NCBI RefSeq assembly: GCF_023150235.1 | Contig: NZ_JAKLLH010000001.1 | Location: 62,001-126,000, forward strand | Direction of reading: 5' to 3' | DNA length: 64,000 bases | Source: Azonexus sp. | GTDB taxonomy: Bacteria > Pseudomonadota > Gammaproteobacteria > Burkholderiales > Rhodocyclaceae | Shown: positions 26,584-37,995 of the stretch, piece by piece | Layout: each line of letters begins with the position of its first letter | Position numbering within the stretch: the stretch's first letter is position 1 | The notes under the pieces: model-generated | Told to the model about the DNA's origin: nothing | The model's input: only the letters and a program-made list of their open reading frames with translations | The model's database searches: none | Program-made: the position numbers and the translations under genes

Positions 26584-29262
26584 TCAGGCCTCGGCGGCGA
26601 GTGCGGCGTTGCTGCCGGCGGCGGCGACGCGCTGCAGGTCATCGACCATCTTCTTTTGCGAGAGGATGCTGAGGTCGATGATTTCGCGGGCCTGCGCGAC
26701 GTAGTAGGCGAGTTGCTCGTCGCTGCGGGTCAGCGACTTGGCCAGCGCGCCTTCGATTCGCTGCAGGGTGCCCATCATCTTGTCGTTCGATTCGGCAAAG
26801 CGGTTCACCGCGCTATCGAAGGCGGCGCCCAGGCTGGCGACTTCGAGCGCGCCGCCGGCGATGCCGGCACCGATCTCGACCAGCTTGCCGGCCTCGTTGC
26901 CGACCTGTGCGGCGAATTGCTGGCCGCTGCGTTCGAGCAGCCCGGCGGCGCTGCCGACCAGCGCGTCGATTGCGGTGCGTTGCTCGGTCGAGGCGTGGTT
27001 GATCGCGTCGAGCAGGCCGCTCAGGGTTTCCATGATCCGCGTCCGCTCGGCGAGCAGGCTGTTGTCGCGGGCGATACTGGCCGACAGCTCCTGGCGCAGC
27101 TGGCCAATCACCTCGGCGGCGGCCTTGGGCGCTTCGGCGGCGGTCTGCATCAGGCGAGTGACTTCGCCGATGGTGCTTTCGCTCTGCGCCCGGGTGGCGG
27201 CGATCAGTTGCTGCGTGGTTTCGCCCAGGGTGTGCGTCAGTTGCTGCTGCTGCGCGCGGGCAGCCTCGGCGTGCTCTTGCCATTGTCCGGCGAGTTGCTC
27301 GGCGAGTTGGCCGACGGCGGCGGTCAGCTGCTGCTGGCGGCTGGCTTCGCCGGTGGCCCAGTCCTGCTGCCAGGCGGCCTGGGTCGCGCGCAGTTCGCCG
27401 AGCAGGCTGGCGCTGCGTTCGGCAAAGCTGGCGGCGAGCCCGTGCTGGGTCTGGTCGAGGGCGCTGCAGAGGCGTTCGCTGGCCTCGACGTGCTTGCCCA
27501 GGGCGCTGTTCCAGGTGTTGCTCACCTGTTCGGCGGTGGCGGCAAAGTGCTCGCCGATGCCGGCCAGCTGGCGGGCGATGTGCTCGCCGAGCGCCAGTTG
27601 CTGGGCCTGGCCGTGCTCGATCAGTGCGCCGTGGCGGGCGGCCAGTTCGTCCTTGAGCGAACGCTGGCCGCTGGCAACGGCGGCGAGCAGGGCTTCCGCC
27701 TGTTCGCCAAAGCGGCTGCTGAAGGCCAGCAGCGTCGTCGCCAGTTGTTCGCGGTTGCGCGTGTGGTCTTCGCTTTGCGCGGCCTGCGCCGTCTGCCAGT
27801 GGGCGGCCAGCTGGCTGACGGTGGCGTCGAGGTGGCTGCTCAGTGCGCGCAAGTGCTGGTCGAGGCTGGCGGCGAGTTGCTGCTGGCGCTCGGCCGTCGT
27901 GCTGTCGAGCGCGGCGTGGGCGCTGCCGACCGAGTCGAGCAGTGCGGCACTGCGCCCGGCAAAGGTCGCGGCGATCTGTTCGACGCTCTGTTCCAGGCGC
28001 TGGCTCAGGGTGGCGAACTGGTTGCCGAGGCGCTCGGCCAGTTGTTGCTGCTGGGCGCGGGTGTCGGCCAGGAGTTCGGCCTGCGCCTGGGCGGCGGCGC
28101 TCTGCAGTTGCCCTTGCTGTTCGGCCAGCGTGCTCAGCAAGCTGCCGGCGTGTTGTTCGAGGTGCCGGGCGTAGGCATCGAGGCTGGCCTGCTGGGCGGC
28201 TTGCTGGCTGGCGGCCAGTTGCCGCTGCTCGGCCAGCGCGACTTGCCACTGGCTGCCGAGTTCGCCGGCGGTGTGCGCGAAGTGGCCGGCGGCTTCGCTC
28301 AACTGGCCGTGCACGCTGCCGAACAGGCGGTCGTGCAGGCGCTGGTTTTCGTCGGCGATGCGGCCCATGGTCGCGGTGACCACCGGCTGGATGGTCTCGG
28401 CGGCGACGCTGGCACTATCGCGCAGGCTGGCTTTGAGCGACTGGTCGACCGATTGTGCAAGGTCGGTGTACAGCGTCTTTGCTTCGGCGTGGAAGCGTTC
28501 CTGGCCGCTCAGCAGGCGTTCGCCCAGCTGGCGCTGCTGTTCGCTCATCTGCACCAGCAGGGTGTCGAGCTTGCCGACCAGTTCCGGCAGCGATTGCGAC
28601 TGGGCCTGCAGCGCCTTGAAGGTTTCCTGGCGCTGGTGGGTCAGCGAAAAGTCGCGCAGCACGCCGGCGATGCGGCTGTCGAGCAATTGCCCGACCTTTT
28701 GCCGCTCGCGCCGGCACAGCGCCGAGACCAGGCCAAGCATGGCCGAGGTGGCGACCCCGGCGACCGAGGTGCCGAAGGCGACGCCGAGGCCCTTGACCGG
28801 CGCTGCCAGCGCGGCGCGGATGGTGTGCAGGTCGGTGGTACTTTCCAGCGCCAGCACCGCGCCGTTCAGCGTCACCACCATGCCGAGAAAGGTGCCGAGC
28901 ATGCCGAGCAGGACCAGCAGGCCGACCAGGTAGGGCGCCAGTTGCGGGCCGGGCAGCGCCACCCGCTCGCCTTCGATGCGCAGGCGGACCGGGTTGCGCA
29001 GCGCCGCCGGCACCTGCTGCAGCCACTCGCCAAGGTGGCCGAGATCGTCCGGGATCTGCGCCAGCGCTGCCGCCAGGGCTTCGGTGTGGCGCTGGAAACG
29101 GCGCATTTCGAGGGCGCCGAACAGGTAGACGACGAGGATCACCAGCGTCACCGCCAGCGCCAGCAGGCTGCCGCCCAGGTAACCGTAGGCCACCCAGAGC
29201 GCGGCCAGCAGGCCGAGAAGGAAAGCGGAGAGAGCGTAGATGCGGGCGTGGTGACGGTTCAT
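26584..29262 (-). CDS. DUF802 protein with MotA/ExbB-like channel and long coiled-coil tail (ZorA-like)
   Basis: This is an 892-residue protein. Two membrane helices come first (IYALSAFLLGLLAALWVAYG; LLALAVTLVILVVYLFGALE). A MotA/TolQ/ExbB-type module follows at about residues 120-210 (YLVGLLVLLGMLGTFLGMVV; KGLGVAFGTSVAGVATSAML). The remaining roughly 650 residues are low-complexity Ala/Gln/Leu/Glu helix with repeated AEQQxQL-like units, the DUF802 tail. The layout matches ZorA of Zorya defence, which has a MotA core and a long cytoplasmic tail. The ATG at 29262 overlaps the DUF3348 stop by 4 bp. The tail has no nuclease domain. Confidence 0.85.
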   Translation of the reverse strand: MNRHHARIYALSAFLLGLLAALWVAYGYLGGSLLALAVTLVILVVYLFGALEMRRFQRHTEALAAALAQIPDDLGHLGEWLQQVPAALRNPVRLRIEGERVALPGPQLAPYLVGLLVLLGMLGTFLGMVVTLNGAVLALESTTDLHTIRAALAAPVKGLGVAFGTSVAGVATSAMLGLVSALCRRERQKVGQLLDSRIAGVLRDFSLTHQRQETFKALQAQSQSLPELVGKLDTLLVQMSEQQRQLGERLLSGQERFHAEAKTLYTDLAQSVDQSLKASLRDSASVAAETIQPVVTATMGRIADENQRLHDRLFGSVHGQLSEAAGHFAHTAGELGSQWQVALAEQRQLAASQQAAQQASLDAYARHLEQHAGSLLSTLAEQQGQLQSAAAQAQAELLADTRAQQQQLAERLGNQFATLSQRLEQSVEQIAATFAGRSAALLDSVGSAHAALDSTTAERQQQLAASLDQHLRALSSHLDATVSQLAAHWQTAQAAQSEDHTRNREQLATTLLAFSSRFGEQAEALLAAVASGQRSLKDELAARHGALIEHGQAQQLALGEHIARQLAGIGEHFAATAEQVSNTWNSALGKHVEASERLCSALDQTQHGLAASFAERSASLLGELRATQAAWQQDWATGEASRQQQLTAAVGQLAEQLAGQWQEHAEAARAQQQQLTHTLGETTQQLIAATRAQSESTIGEVTRLMQTAAEAPKAAAEVIGQLRQELSASIARDNSLLAERTRIMETLSGLLDAINHASTEQRTAIDALVGSAAGLLERSGQQFAAQVGNEAGKLVEIGAGIAGGALEVASLGAAFDSAVNRFAESNDKMMGTLQRIEGALAKSLTRSDEQLAYYVAQAREIIDLSILSQKKMVDDLQRVAAAGSNAALAAEA

Positions 29263-30023
29263 GGTGCGGGATTCGGGTTGGGCGCGCCGGGACCGAGCGC
29301 GGCGATCAGGCCGGCCACGGGTTTGAGGCGCAGGTCGAGTTCGGCAAACAGCACCGCCTGGGTGTCCTGACAGAAGGCGTGCAGCCAACTACCGGGCGCA
29401 GTCCACGTGGCCGGGTCGTCGGCGTGGGTACCGAGGCTGGCGCTGTGCTCCCGGTAACGTTGGGCAAAGCGCTGGGCGAGCAGGATCGGGATATTGGCCA
29501 GCAGTTTGCGCTCGCGGGTTTGCAGCGATTTTTCAAAAGCCGCATCGAGCGCCGCCAGTTGCCGCTGGCCGGGGCTGCCGTCGGCCAGCGCCTTCCGCGC
29601 CTGGGCGCGCAAGGCGCCGATAATGGCGGCCTGGTCGCGCTGCTGCGCCAGGTAGTAGCGGTGGTAGGGCGAAAAATCGGCGGCACTCTCGGCGTCGACG
29701 TCGGGCAGCGGGGTCGGAAAGCGCAGGCAGACGCTTTCGGCGGTGAACACGCCGTCGTTGGCAATCGCCTTACCCAGGGTCCGGCGGACGCGCGCCAGTT
29801 GCGCCTGCAATTCGGGCGCGGCCGGGTGCGCCGGTGCGTCCGCCGTCGCCGCCGATTCGCCATTCAGCACCGCGGAGAGGGCGAGAGCGTCGGCAAAATC
29901 CAGCCATTGCCCGAGTCGTTCGCCGAAATCGTATTTGAAATCAATGGGATTGCTTACGGTTTCAGAAAGGATGCGAACGAGGTCGGCGCGATTGAAGGTA
30001 GCGCGTTGCAATCCACCTGCCAT
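29259..30023 (-). CDS. DUF3348 family protein, first gene of the motor-like operon
   Basis: This 254-residue soluble protein starts MAGGLQRATFNRADLVRILS. It has a helical composition with conserved blocks DFKYDFGERLGQWLDFADAL, FSPYHRYYLAQQRDQAAIIG and LQTRERKLLANIPILLAQRF. It has no recognisable catalytic motif and no signal or membrane segment. It overlaps the DUF802 gene by 4 bp (ATGA), so it should be made in step with the MotA-like protein. Family function is unknown; conserved co-occurrence suggests a cytoplasmic partner of the motor. Confidence 0.8.
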   Translation of the reverse strand: MAGGLQRATFNRADLVRILSETVSNPIDFKYDFGERLGQWLDFADALALSAVLNGESAATADAPAHPAAPELQAQLARVRRTLGKAIANDGVFTAESVCLRFPTPLPDVDAESAADFSPYHRYYLAQQRDQAAIIGALRAQARKALADGSPGQRQLAALDAAFEKSLQTRERKLLANIPILLAQRFAQRYREHSASLGTHADDPATWTAPGSWLHAFCQDTQAVLFAELDLRLKPVAGLIAALGPGAPNPNPAP

Positions 30024-30103
30024 GTGTTGGAACAGTCTCGAAACTCATGAAAGGCGGCAAGGCTACTACAGGCGCTCCCTCCGAGAAACCCGGAATGAAA
30101 TGT

Positions 30104-30715
30104 TCAGCGTCCGCCTTGTTGTCGCTGCATCAATTCCTTGAGACGGGGATCGTTCATCATTTCCTGCAGATTGCCGCCGCTCCCCATGCCGGGAACGACG
30201 ACATCGCCGGGTTTTTGCCCCGGCTGGCAGGGGCCGAGCCAGCGGGCTTCCTGCTGCATGCGCATTTCGCGCATTCCCTGTTGCGGTGGGTCGTAGCGCA
30301 GGTGCATTTCGTTGCGGTACTGGCGTTCGAGGTCGCCGCTGAGGGTCGAATCGCTGGTGACGGTCATGCCGTCGTGGCGGCAGATGGCGTGAATCAGGAT
30401 TTTTCCGCCGCTGCGGCTGACTTCGAGCGTCGGGCAGTTGTTCTGGCGACGGCTGCGTTCCTGCAGCAGGTTGTCGCTGGCCTGATCGATGCACATCCGG
30501 ATCGGCATCGCTCCCGGCATGCCGGCGGGCATGCCCTGCATCTGGGTGGTGATTTCCCAGAGGCCGGATTTGCGCTTGGGCAGTTCGCCGGCCTGGGCGG
30601 AGTGGGCCGTGGCGAGCAGGGCGCCGGCCGTGGCGAGCGGCCACAGCCACTGCCGGACGCTGTGGCGGGAAGGGGAGAAAGTGGCGAGCGAGGAACGGGT
30701 GACAGGCGCTTGCAT
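30104..30715 (-). CDS. DUF3617 family periplasmic protein
   Basis: This 203-residue protein has a signal peptide (hydrophobic WPLATAGALLATAHSAQA, cleavage after AQA). It is followed by the DUF3617 hallmark KRKSGLWEITTQMQGMP and a Met/Gln/Gly-rich remainder with MCIDQASD and CRHDGMTVTSDSTLSGD. The family is exported and of unknown function. The ATG at 30715 (MQAPVTR) is preferred because longer starts put polar sequence before the signal peptide. It is divergent from yaeQ with 72 bp between. Confidence 0.88.
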   Translation of the reverse strand: MQAPVTRSSLATFSPSRHSVRQWLWPLATAGALLATAHSAQAGELPKRKSGLWEITTQMQGMPAGMPGAMPIRMCIDQASDNLLQERSRRQNNCPTLEVSRSGGKILIHAICRHDGMTVTSDSTLSGDLERQYRNEMHLRYDPPQQGMREMRMQQEARWLGPCQPGQKPGDVVVPGMGSGGNLQEMMNDPRLKELMQRQQGGR

Positions 30716-30787
30716 GGCATTGCTCCGGTGAGAGGGGATTGGACGATTGTAGTGGGATAATCGCGGCTTTTTTACGGAACCCTGTGC

Positions 30788-31330
30788 ATGGCGCTCAAAT
30801 CCACTGTTTTCAAGGCCGATCTGCAGCTTGCCGATCTGGATCGCGGGCATTTTGCCGACTACGCCCTGACGCTTGCCCGGCATCCCTCGGAAACCGATCT
30901 GCGCATGATGGTGCGCCTGCTGGCTTTTGCCCTGCACGCCGGCGAGGATCTGCGCTTCGGCAAGGGACTGTCGAACGAGGAAGAGCCGGCTCTGTGGGAG
31001 ATCCATCCCTCCGGGGTCGTCAACTGCTGGATCGATGTCGGTCAACCGGATGAGGATCGGGTACGCAAGGCGGCGGCAAGAGCCGGGCGGGTCGTGGTCA
31101 TTGCTTATGGCGACAAGGCGGTCGATGTCTGGTGGCAGCAGAATCGCGACAAATTTGCCCGTTTCGGCAAGTTGACCGTGTTACGCATCAGCAACGAGGA
31201 GGGCGAGGCGCTTGCCGCCCTGGCGGAGCGGACGATGAAACTGGCCTGCACCATCCAGGAGGGAACGGTCTATCTCGATGGCTGCGAGTTGCGCCCCCAG
31301 TGCCTGCAGGCGCCGGCGACATCCGGCTGA
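30788..31330 (+). CDS. yaeQ: YaeQ family protein
   Basis: This 180-residue protein matches the YaeQ family from MALKSTVFKADLQLADLDRG through LHAGEDLRFGKGLSNEEEPA and VNCWIDVGQPDEDRVRKAAA to VVVIAYGDKAVDVWW. YaeQ proteins have a compact PD-(D/E)XK-like fold. No enzymatic activity is firmly established, although an anti-silencing role in Rho-dependent contexts has been proposed for relatives. It is monocistronic and convergent with the small gene at 31349. Confidence 0.93.
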   Translation: MALKSTVFKADLQLADLDRGHFADYALTLARHPSETDLRMMVRLLAFALHAGEDLRFGKGLSNEEEPALWEIHPSGVVNCWIDVGQPDEDRVRKAAARAGRVVVIAYGDKAVDVWWQQNRDKFARFGKLTVLRISNEEGEALAALAERTMKLACTIQEGTVYLDGCELRPQCLQAPATSG

Positions 31331-31348
31331 ACGCCTTCGCCTGATTTG

Positions 31349-31612
31349 TTATGCGGGATGGTCGTCTTCGTCGCTGGGCGCACCCAGGGTCCAGGCGTAC
31401 ATCAGCGACGATTCGCTGAATTCGGCAAGCGTTTCGACATCCCGCCACCAGACGGCGCCGCGTGCATCGCAGCCGAGGTGGCGCCAGCGCCGGATTTCGC
31501 CGCTGCACAGGGTAACGAGATAGCTACGGCCGGCGACGGGGGGCTGCTCCCGGTTTTTCTCCGGCGCTTTTTCCCCGCACTTCCCCTCGTCCGACGGACG
31601 GTCGCTCTTCAT
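31349..31612 (-). CDS. Small Trp-rich hypothetical protein coupled to a PAS protein
   Basis: This 87-residue protein has a charged N-terminus (DRPSDEGKCGEKAPEKNREQ) and a compact C-terminal domain (SYLVTLCSGEIRRWRHLGCD, VWWRDVETLAEFSESSLMYA). I do not recognise the family. The ATG overlaps the stop of the PAS gene by 4 bp (ATGA at 31609-31612), indicating coupled translation and probably a shared task. Confidence 0.6.
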   Translation of the reverse strand: MKSDRPSDEGKCGEKAPEKNREQPPVAGRSYLVTLCSGEIRRWRHLGCDARGAVWWRDVETLAEFSESSLMYAWTLGAPSDEDDHPA

Positions 31613-32040
31613 GTGCCGGAAGCGCTGTCGCGGCGGCTCGCCTTGGCCTGCAAGACGCGCTCCGTCGCGTCGCGCGCCAGGGCTACCGAGCCGATGGCTT
31701 GCCCGTGCTCGTCGCAGACCAGGGCGAAGCTCATGTCCATGTAGCGGGTTTCGCCGTTGCGATGTAGCGCCCGCGTGGTCGTCGGTCGGCCGTTCAGCCG
31801 AGTGCGGCCGTTTTGCATGGCTGCCTCGAAGCCACGCCAGTGGGCGGCGCGCAAGCGTTCCGGGATGATCAGATCCAGGCTTTGCCCGATTGCTTCGGCG
31901 GCGCTGTGGCCGAACATCGCTTCGGCAGCCGGGTTCCAGATTTCGATGATGCCCTGGCGGTTGCTGTAGATCACGGCTTCGGCCATTTGCAGCAATATCG
32001 ACTCGGCCAGACCGGCCGGGAGGAGGGGCTGGGGGATCAT
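31609..32040 (-). CDS. Single PAS-domain sensor protein
   Basis: This 143-residue protein consists of one PAS domain with PAC segment: LLQMAEAVIYSNRQGIIEIW, NPAAEAMFGHSAAEAIGQSL and LIIPERLRAAHWRGFEAAMQ, ending SFALVCDEHGQAIGSVALAR. PAS domains of this type bind small ligands or haem/flavin and relay to partners, but no output domain is attached. The start at 32040 (MIPQPLLPAGL) is chosen because longer forms read into the divergent promoter. Its likely partner is the overlapping 87-residue protein. It is divergent from fpr. Confidence 0.82.
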   Translation of the reverse strand: MIPQPLLPAGLAESILLQMAEAVIYSNRQGIIEIWNPAAEAMFGHSAAEAIGQSLDLIIPERLRAAHWRGFEAAMQNGRTRLNGRPTTTRALHRNGETRYMDMSFALVCDEHGQAIGSVALARDATERVLQAKASRRDSASGT

Positions 32041-32177
32041 GGCTTTCCTTTCTGCTCGCGTGGAAGCGGTATTGTGCGCCAGATGCGAACAAAGCGCCTC
32101 GCTCCCGGTCCAACTGGACCGCGCTCGGGAGCGATTCTGGGCCACTTGAACCCGGACCTGGATAGTAGAAAGAAATC

Positions 32178-32996
32178 ATGCGTACCGTTTCCCGATTCCA
32201 ACGCCGCCCGCCACCCGATCCACTGGAAAAGGCAAGCGCCGAGCGCATCATCGACATCCGGCGCTGGAGCGACAAATTATTCTCGGTGAAGGTGACGCGT
32301 CATGCCGCCTTCCGCTTCACGCCGGGCCAGTGGGTACGTCTGGGGATTGCCAGTGGCAGCGGCCTGCCGGGCGCTGTCGTCTGGCGCCCGTATTCGCTGG
32401 TCAGCGCCGACTACGACGACTATCTCGAATTTTTTTCGATACTCGTTCCCGGCGGTGCCTTCAGTTCGCGCCTGGCGGCCACCGGTGTCGGCGATACCTT
32501 GTACGTCGAGCGGCAGGCCTACGGTTTTCTCACCGCGGCCCGTTTCAGCGGTGGCCGCCATCTCTGGCTGCTGGCCAGCGGCACGGGCGTGGCGCCTTAT
32601 CTTTCCATTCTGCGCGACCCGGATGTCTGGCAGCGCTACGACGAGCGGGTGCTGGCGTACAGCGTTGGTGAAGCGCGGGATCTGGCCTATCGGGAAGAGC
32701 TGGCCGGGCTGGCGACGGACGAATTGCTCGGCGCCGGTCGCCCGCCCCTGCGTTTTGTACCCATCGTCACCCGCGAACCCTTCCCCGGCGCCTTGCACGC
32801 TCGCCTGCCAGCATTGATCCGCGATGGGCAACTCGAGCGGGCGGCCGGGCTGACGTTTTCCCCGGACGATAGCCGCATCCTGATCTGCGGCAACCCGCAG
32901 ATGCTCGACGACGTACGCGATGCCCTGGCGGAAAGGGGCTTGCGCCCGGATCGCAGCGCCACGCCCGGACATTTCGCCAGCGAAAATTACTGGTAG
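32178..32996 (+). CDS. fpr: Ferredoxin-NADP+ reductase
   Basis: This 272-residue FAD/NADPH oxidoreductase has the FAD motif WRPYSLVSADYDD, the NADP motif LLASGTGVAPYLSILRDP, a CGNPQMLDDVRDAL segment, and a C-terminal FASENYW, which stacks on the flavin in bacterial Fprs. It transfers electrons between NADPH and ferredoxin or flavodoxin in the cytoplasm. Length matches family. It is divergent from the PAS gene and followed by purL after 134 bp. Confidence 0.94.
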   Translation: MRTVSRFQRRPPPDPLEKASAERIIDIRRWSDKLFSVKVTRHAAFRFTPGQWVRLGIASGSGLPGAVVWRPYSLVSADYDDYLEFFSILVPGGAFSSRLAATGVGDTLYVERQAYGFLTAARFSGGRHLWLLASGTGVAPYLSILRDPDVWQRYDERVLAYSVGEARDLAYREELAGLATDELLGAGRPPLRFVPIVTREPFPGALHARLPALIRDGQLERAAGLTFSPDDSRILICGNPQMLDDVRDALAERGLRPDRSATPGHFASENYW

Positions 32997-33130
32997 CCGT
33001 TGCTTGCTTCGGAGGGCGGCGGCCGTCGTACCGACCGCGCTTTTTTCTCCGCCTTGTGGCGCGCCGGGGCAGGCGTGTCGGAGGGCTCAGGTATAATTCC
33101 GCACTTCGCGCAACCCCCTGATTTCTCCTC

Positions 33131-37126
<3,996 letters not shown>

Positions 37127-37150
37127 GGCGGGAGGCTGGTTGGTGGTAAT

Positions 37151-37180
37151 AAAAAACGGCGCTTTCGGGCGCTGTTTTTT
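37151..37180 (+). terminator. Intrinsic terminator of purL
   Basis: A6-CGGCGC pairs with GCGCTG-T6 (one G.U pair) around a TTTCGG loop. This gives a stem with a strong T tract 24 bp past the purL stop. Confidence 0.9.
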
Positions 37181-37557
37181 GTTGGGGGCGGTGGTTGGAC
37201 GTTGTTGTCGTTTACCGGCTTTTTGTGTCTGTCAGCTATGAGCTACTTACCTGCTGTTCAGTCGCTTGGCGACGATGAAAACGATAGCTACTCGATTCGA
37301 TTTTGCGGTGCAGCTGACGTGGTTGTGCGAGTTCCTGGATCGCCTGCTTGACCCGGGATTTGGGTTGGAGATGCTACTGATCTCTAGTCGTTGGTACATC
37401 GGTGGTAGTTGGATCGTTGTTGTCTCGAATCGTTTTAGAATAGAAAAATGATGATCAGCTCATTCACCTTTGGAAAAATTTGGCTCGCTAAAATCGGGCT
37501 TTTTGTCATCGTATCTCCGACTTGCTCGATCAATAAACGAACAGTTGGTGTACGTAT
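37181..37557. other. Gene-free, AT-richer region before the HEPN/KGGVGR module
   Basis: This 377-bp stretch has no convincing gene; one 61-codon frame at 37266 lacks a ribosome site and recognisable features. Composition falls sharply compared with purL, which marks the left edge of an accessory insertion. The promoter of the two-gene module must lie in the right half, where AT-rich stretches (TTGATAAA-like) occur near 37500-37545, but I cannot assign it confidently. Confidence 0.45.
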
Positions 37558-37995
37558 ATGAGCGCCATTCCCTTTACGGATCGTGAATTGACACGTGCCT
37601 GGCGAGAGCTGTTAGTGGTGGCTCAACCACCGGCACCAGGTGACCGCAAGAACCCCCACCGCCTGCTCTTGTTTTACGCGGTGGAATGTGGGCTAAAGGC
37701 AGTCTGGCTCAAGCGACAGCGCCGCACTCTTTTTGAAGGAGCCGACATTCACCAAACAGGGCATGACTTGCAACAACTGCTCAAGAATTTAAAAGTCGGC
37801 TCTGCATTGTCGCTACCAGAGTCATTTCAGTTGCCTGACACCAGCCAAGGTGCCGACTCTCTGCAGCGCAAGGGAAAGTTTGGTGATTTGCACCTGGTTT
37901 GGCGCTACGGGGGCAAATGCCAAGCCCCTACCGACAAAGATTGTGAGCAGCAGCTGCTGAAAGTGCTGGCCTGGATTCAAGGAGAACTCAAATGA
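37558..37995 (+). CDS. HEPN-like helical protein
   Basis: This 145-residue protein has a helical segment RKNPHRLLLFYAVECGLKAV followed by HQTGHDLQQLLKNLKVG. The 'YAVE.GLKA' plus 'HDLxxLL' pattern is characteristic of HEPN/DUF4145-like folds, which act as RNases or scaffold subunits. The canonical RxxxxH catalytic motif is not obvious, so nuclease activity is uncertain. The stop overlaps the start of the ATPase gene (ATGA at 37992-37995), so the two are coupled. Codon use is less GC-rich than the flanks, in line with horizontal transfer. Confidence 0.6.
   Translation: MSAIPFTDRELTRAWRELLVVAQPPAPGDRKNPHRLLLFYAVECGLKAVWLKRQRRTLFEGADIHQTGHDLQQLLKNLKVGSALSLPESFQLPDTSQGADSLQRKGKFGDLHLVWRYGGKCQAPTDKDCEQQLLKVLAWIQGELK

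Noticed and set aside
26536-29370. 944-codon plus-strand ORF opposite the MotA-like gene
   Set aside because: It is a GC-bias shadow of the repetitive coiled-coil gene; composition is low-complexity Gly/Leu/Gln and it has no domain. The minus strand carries MotA and DUF802 features.
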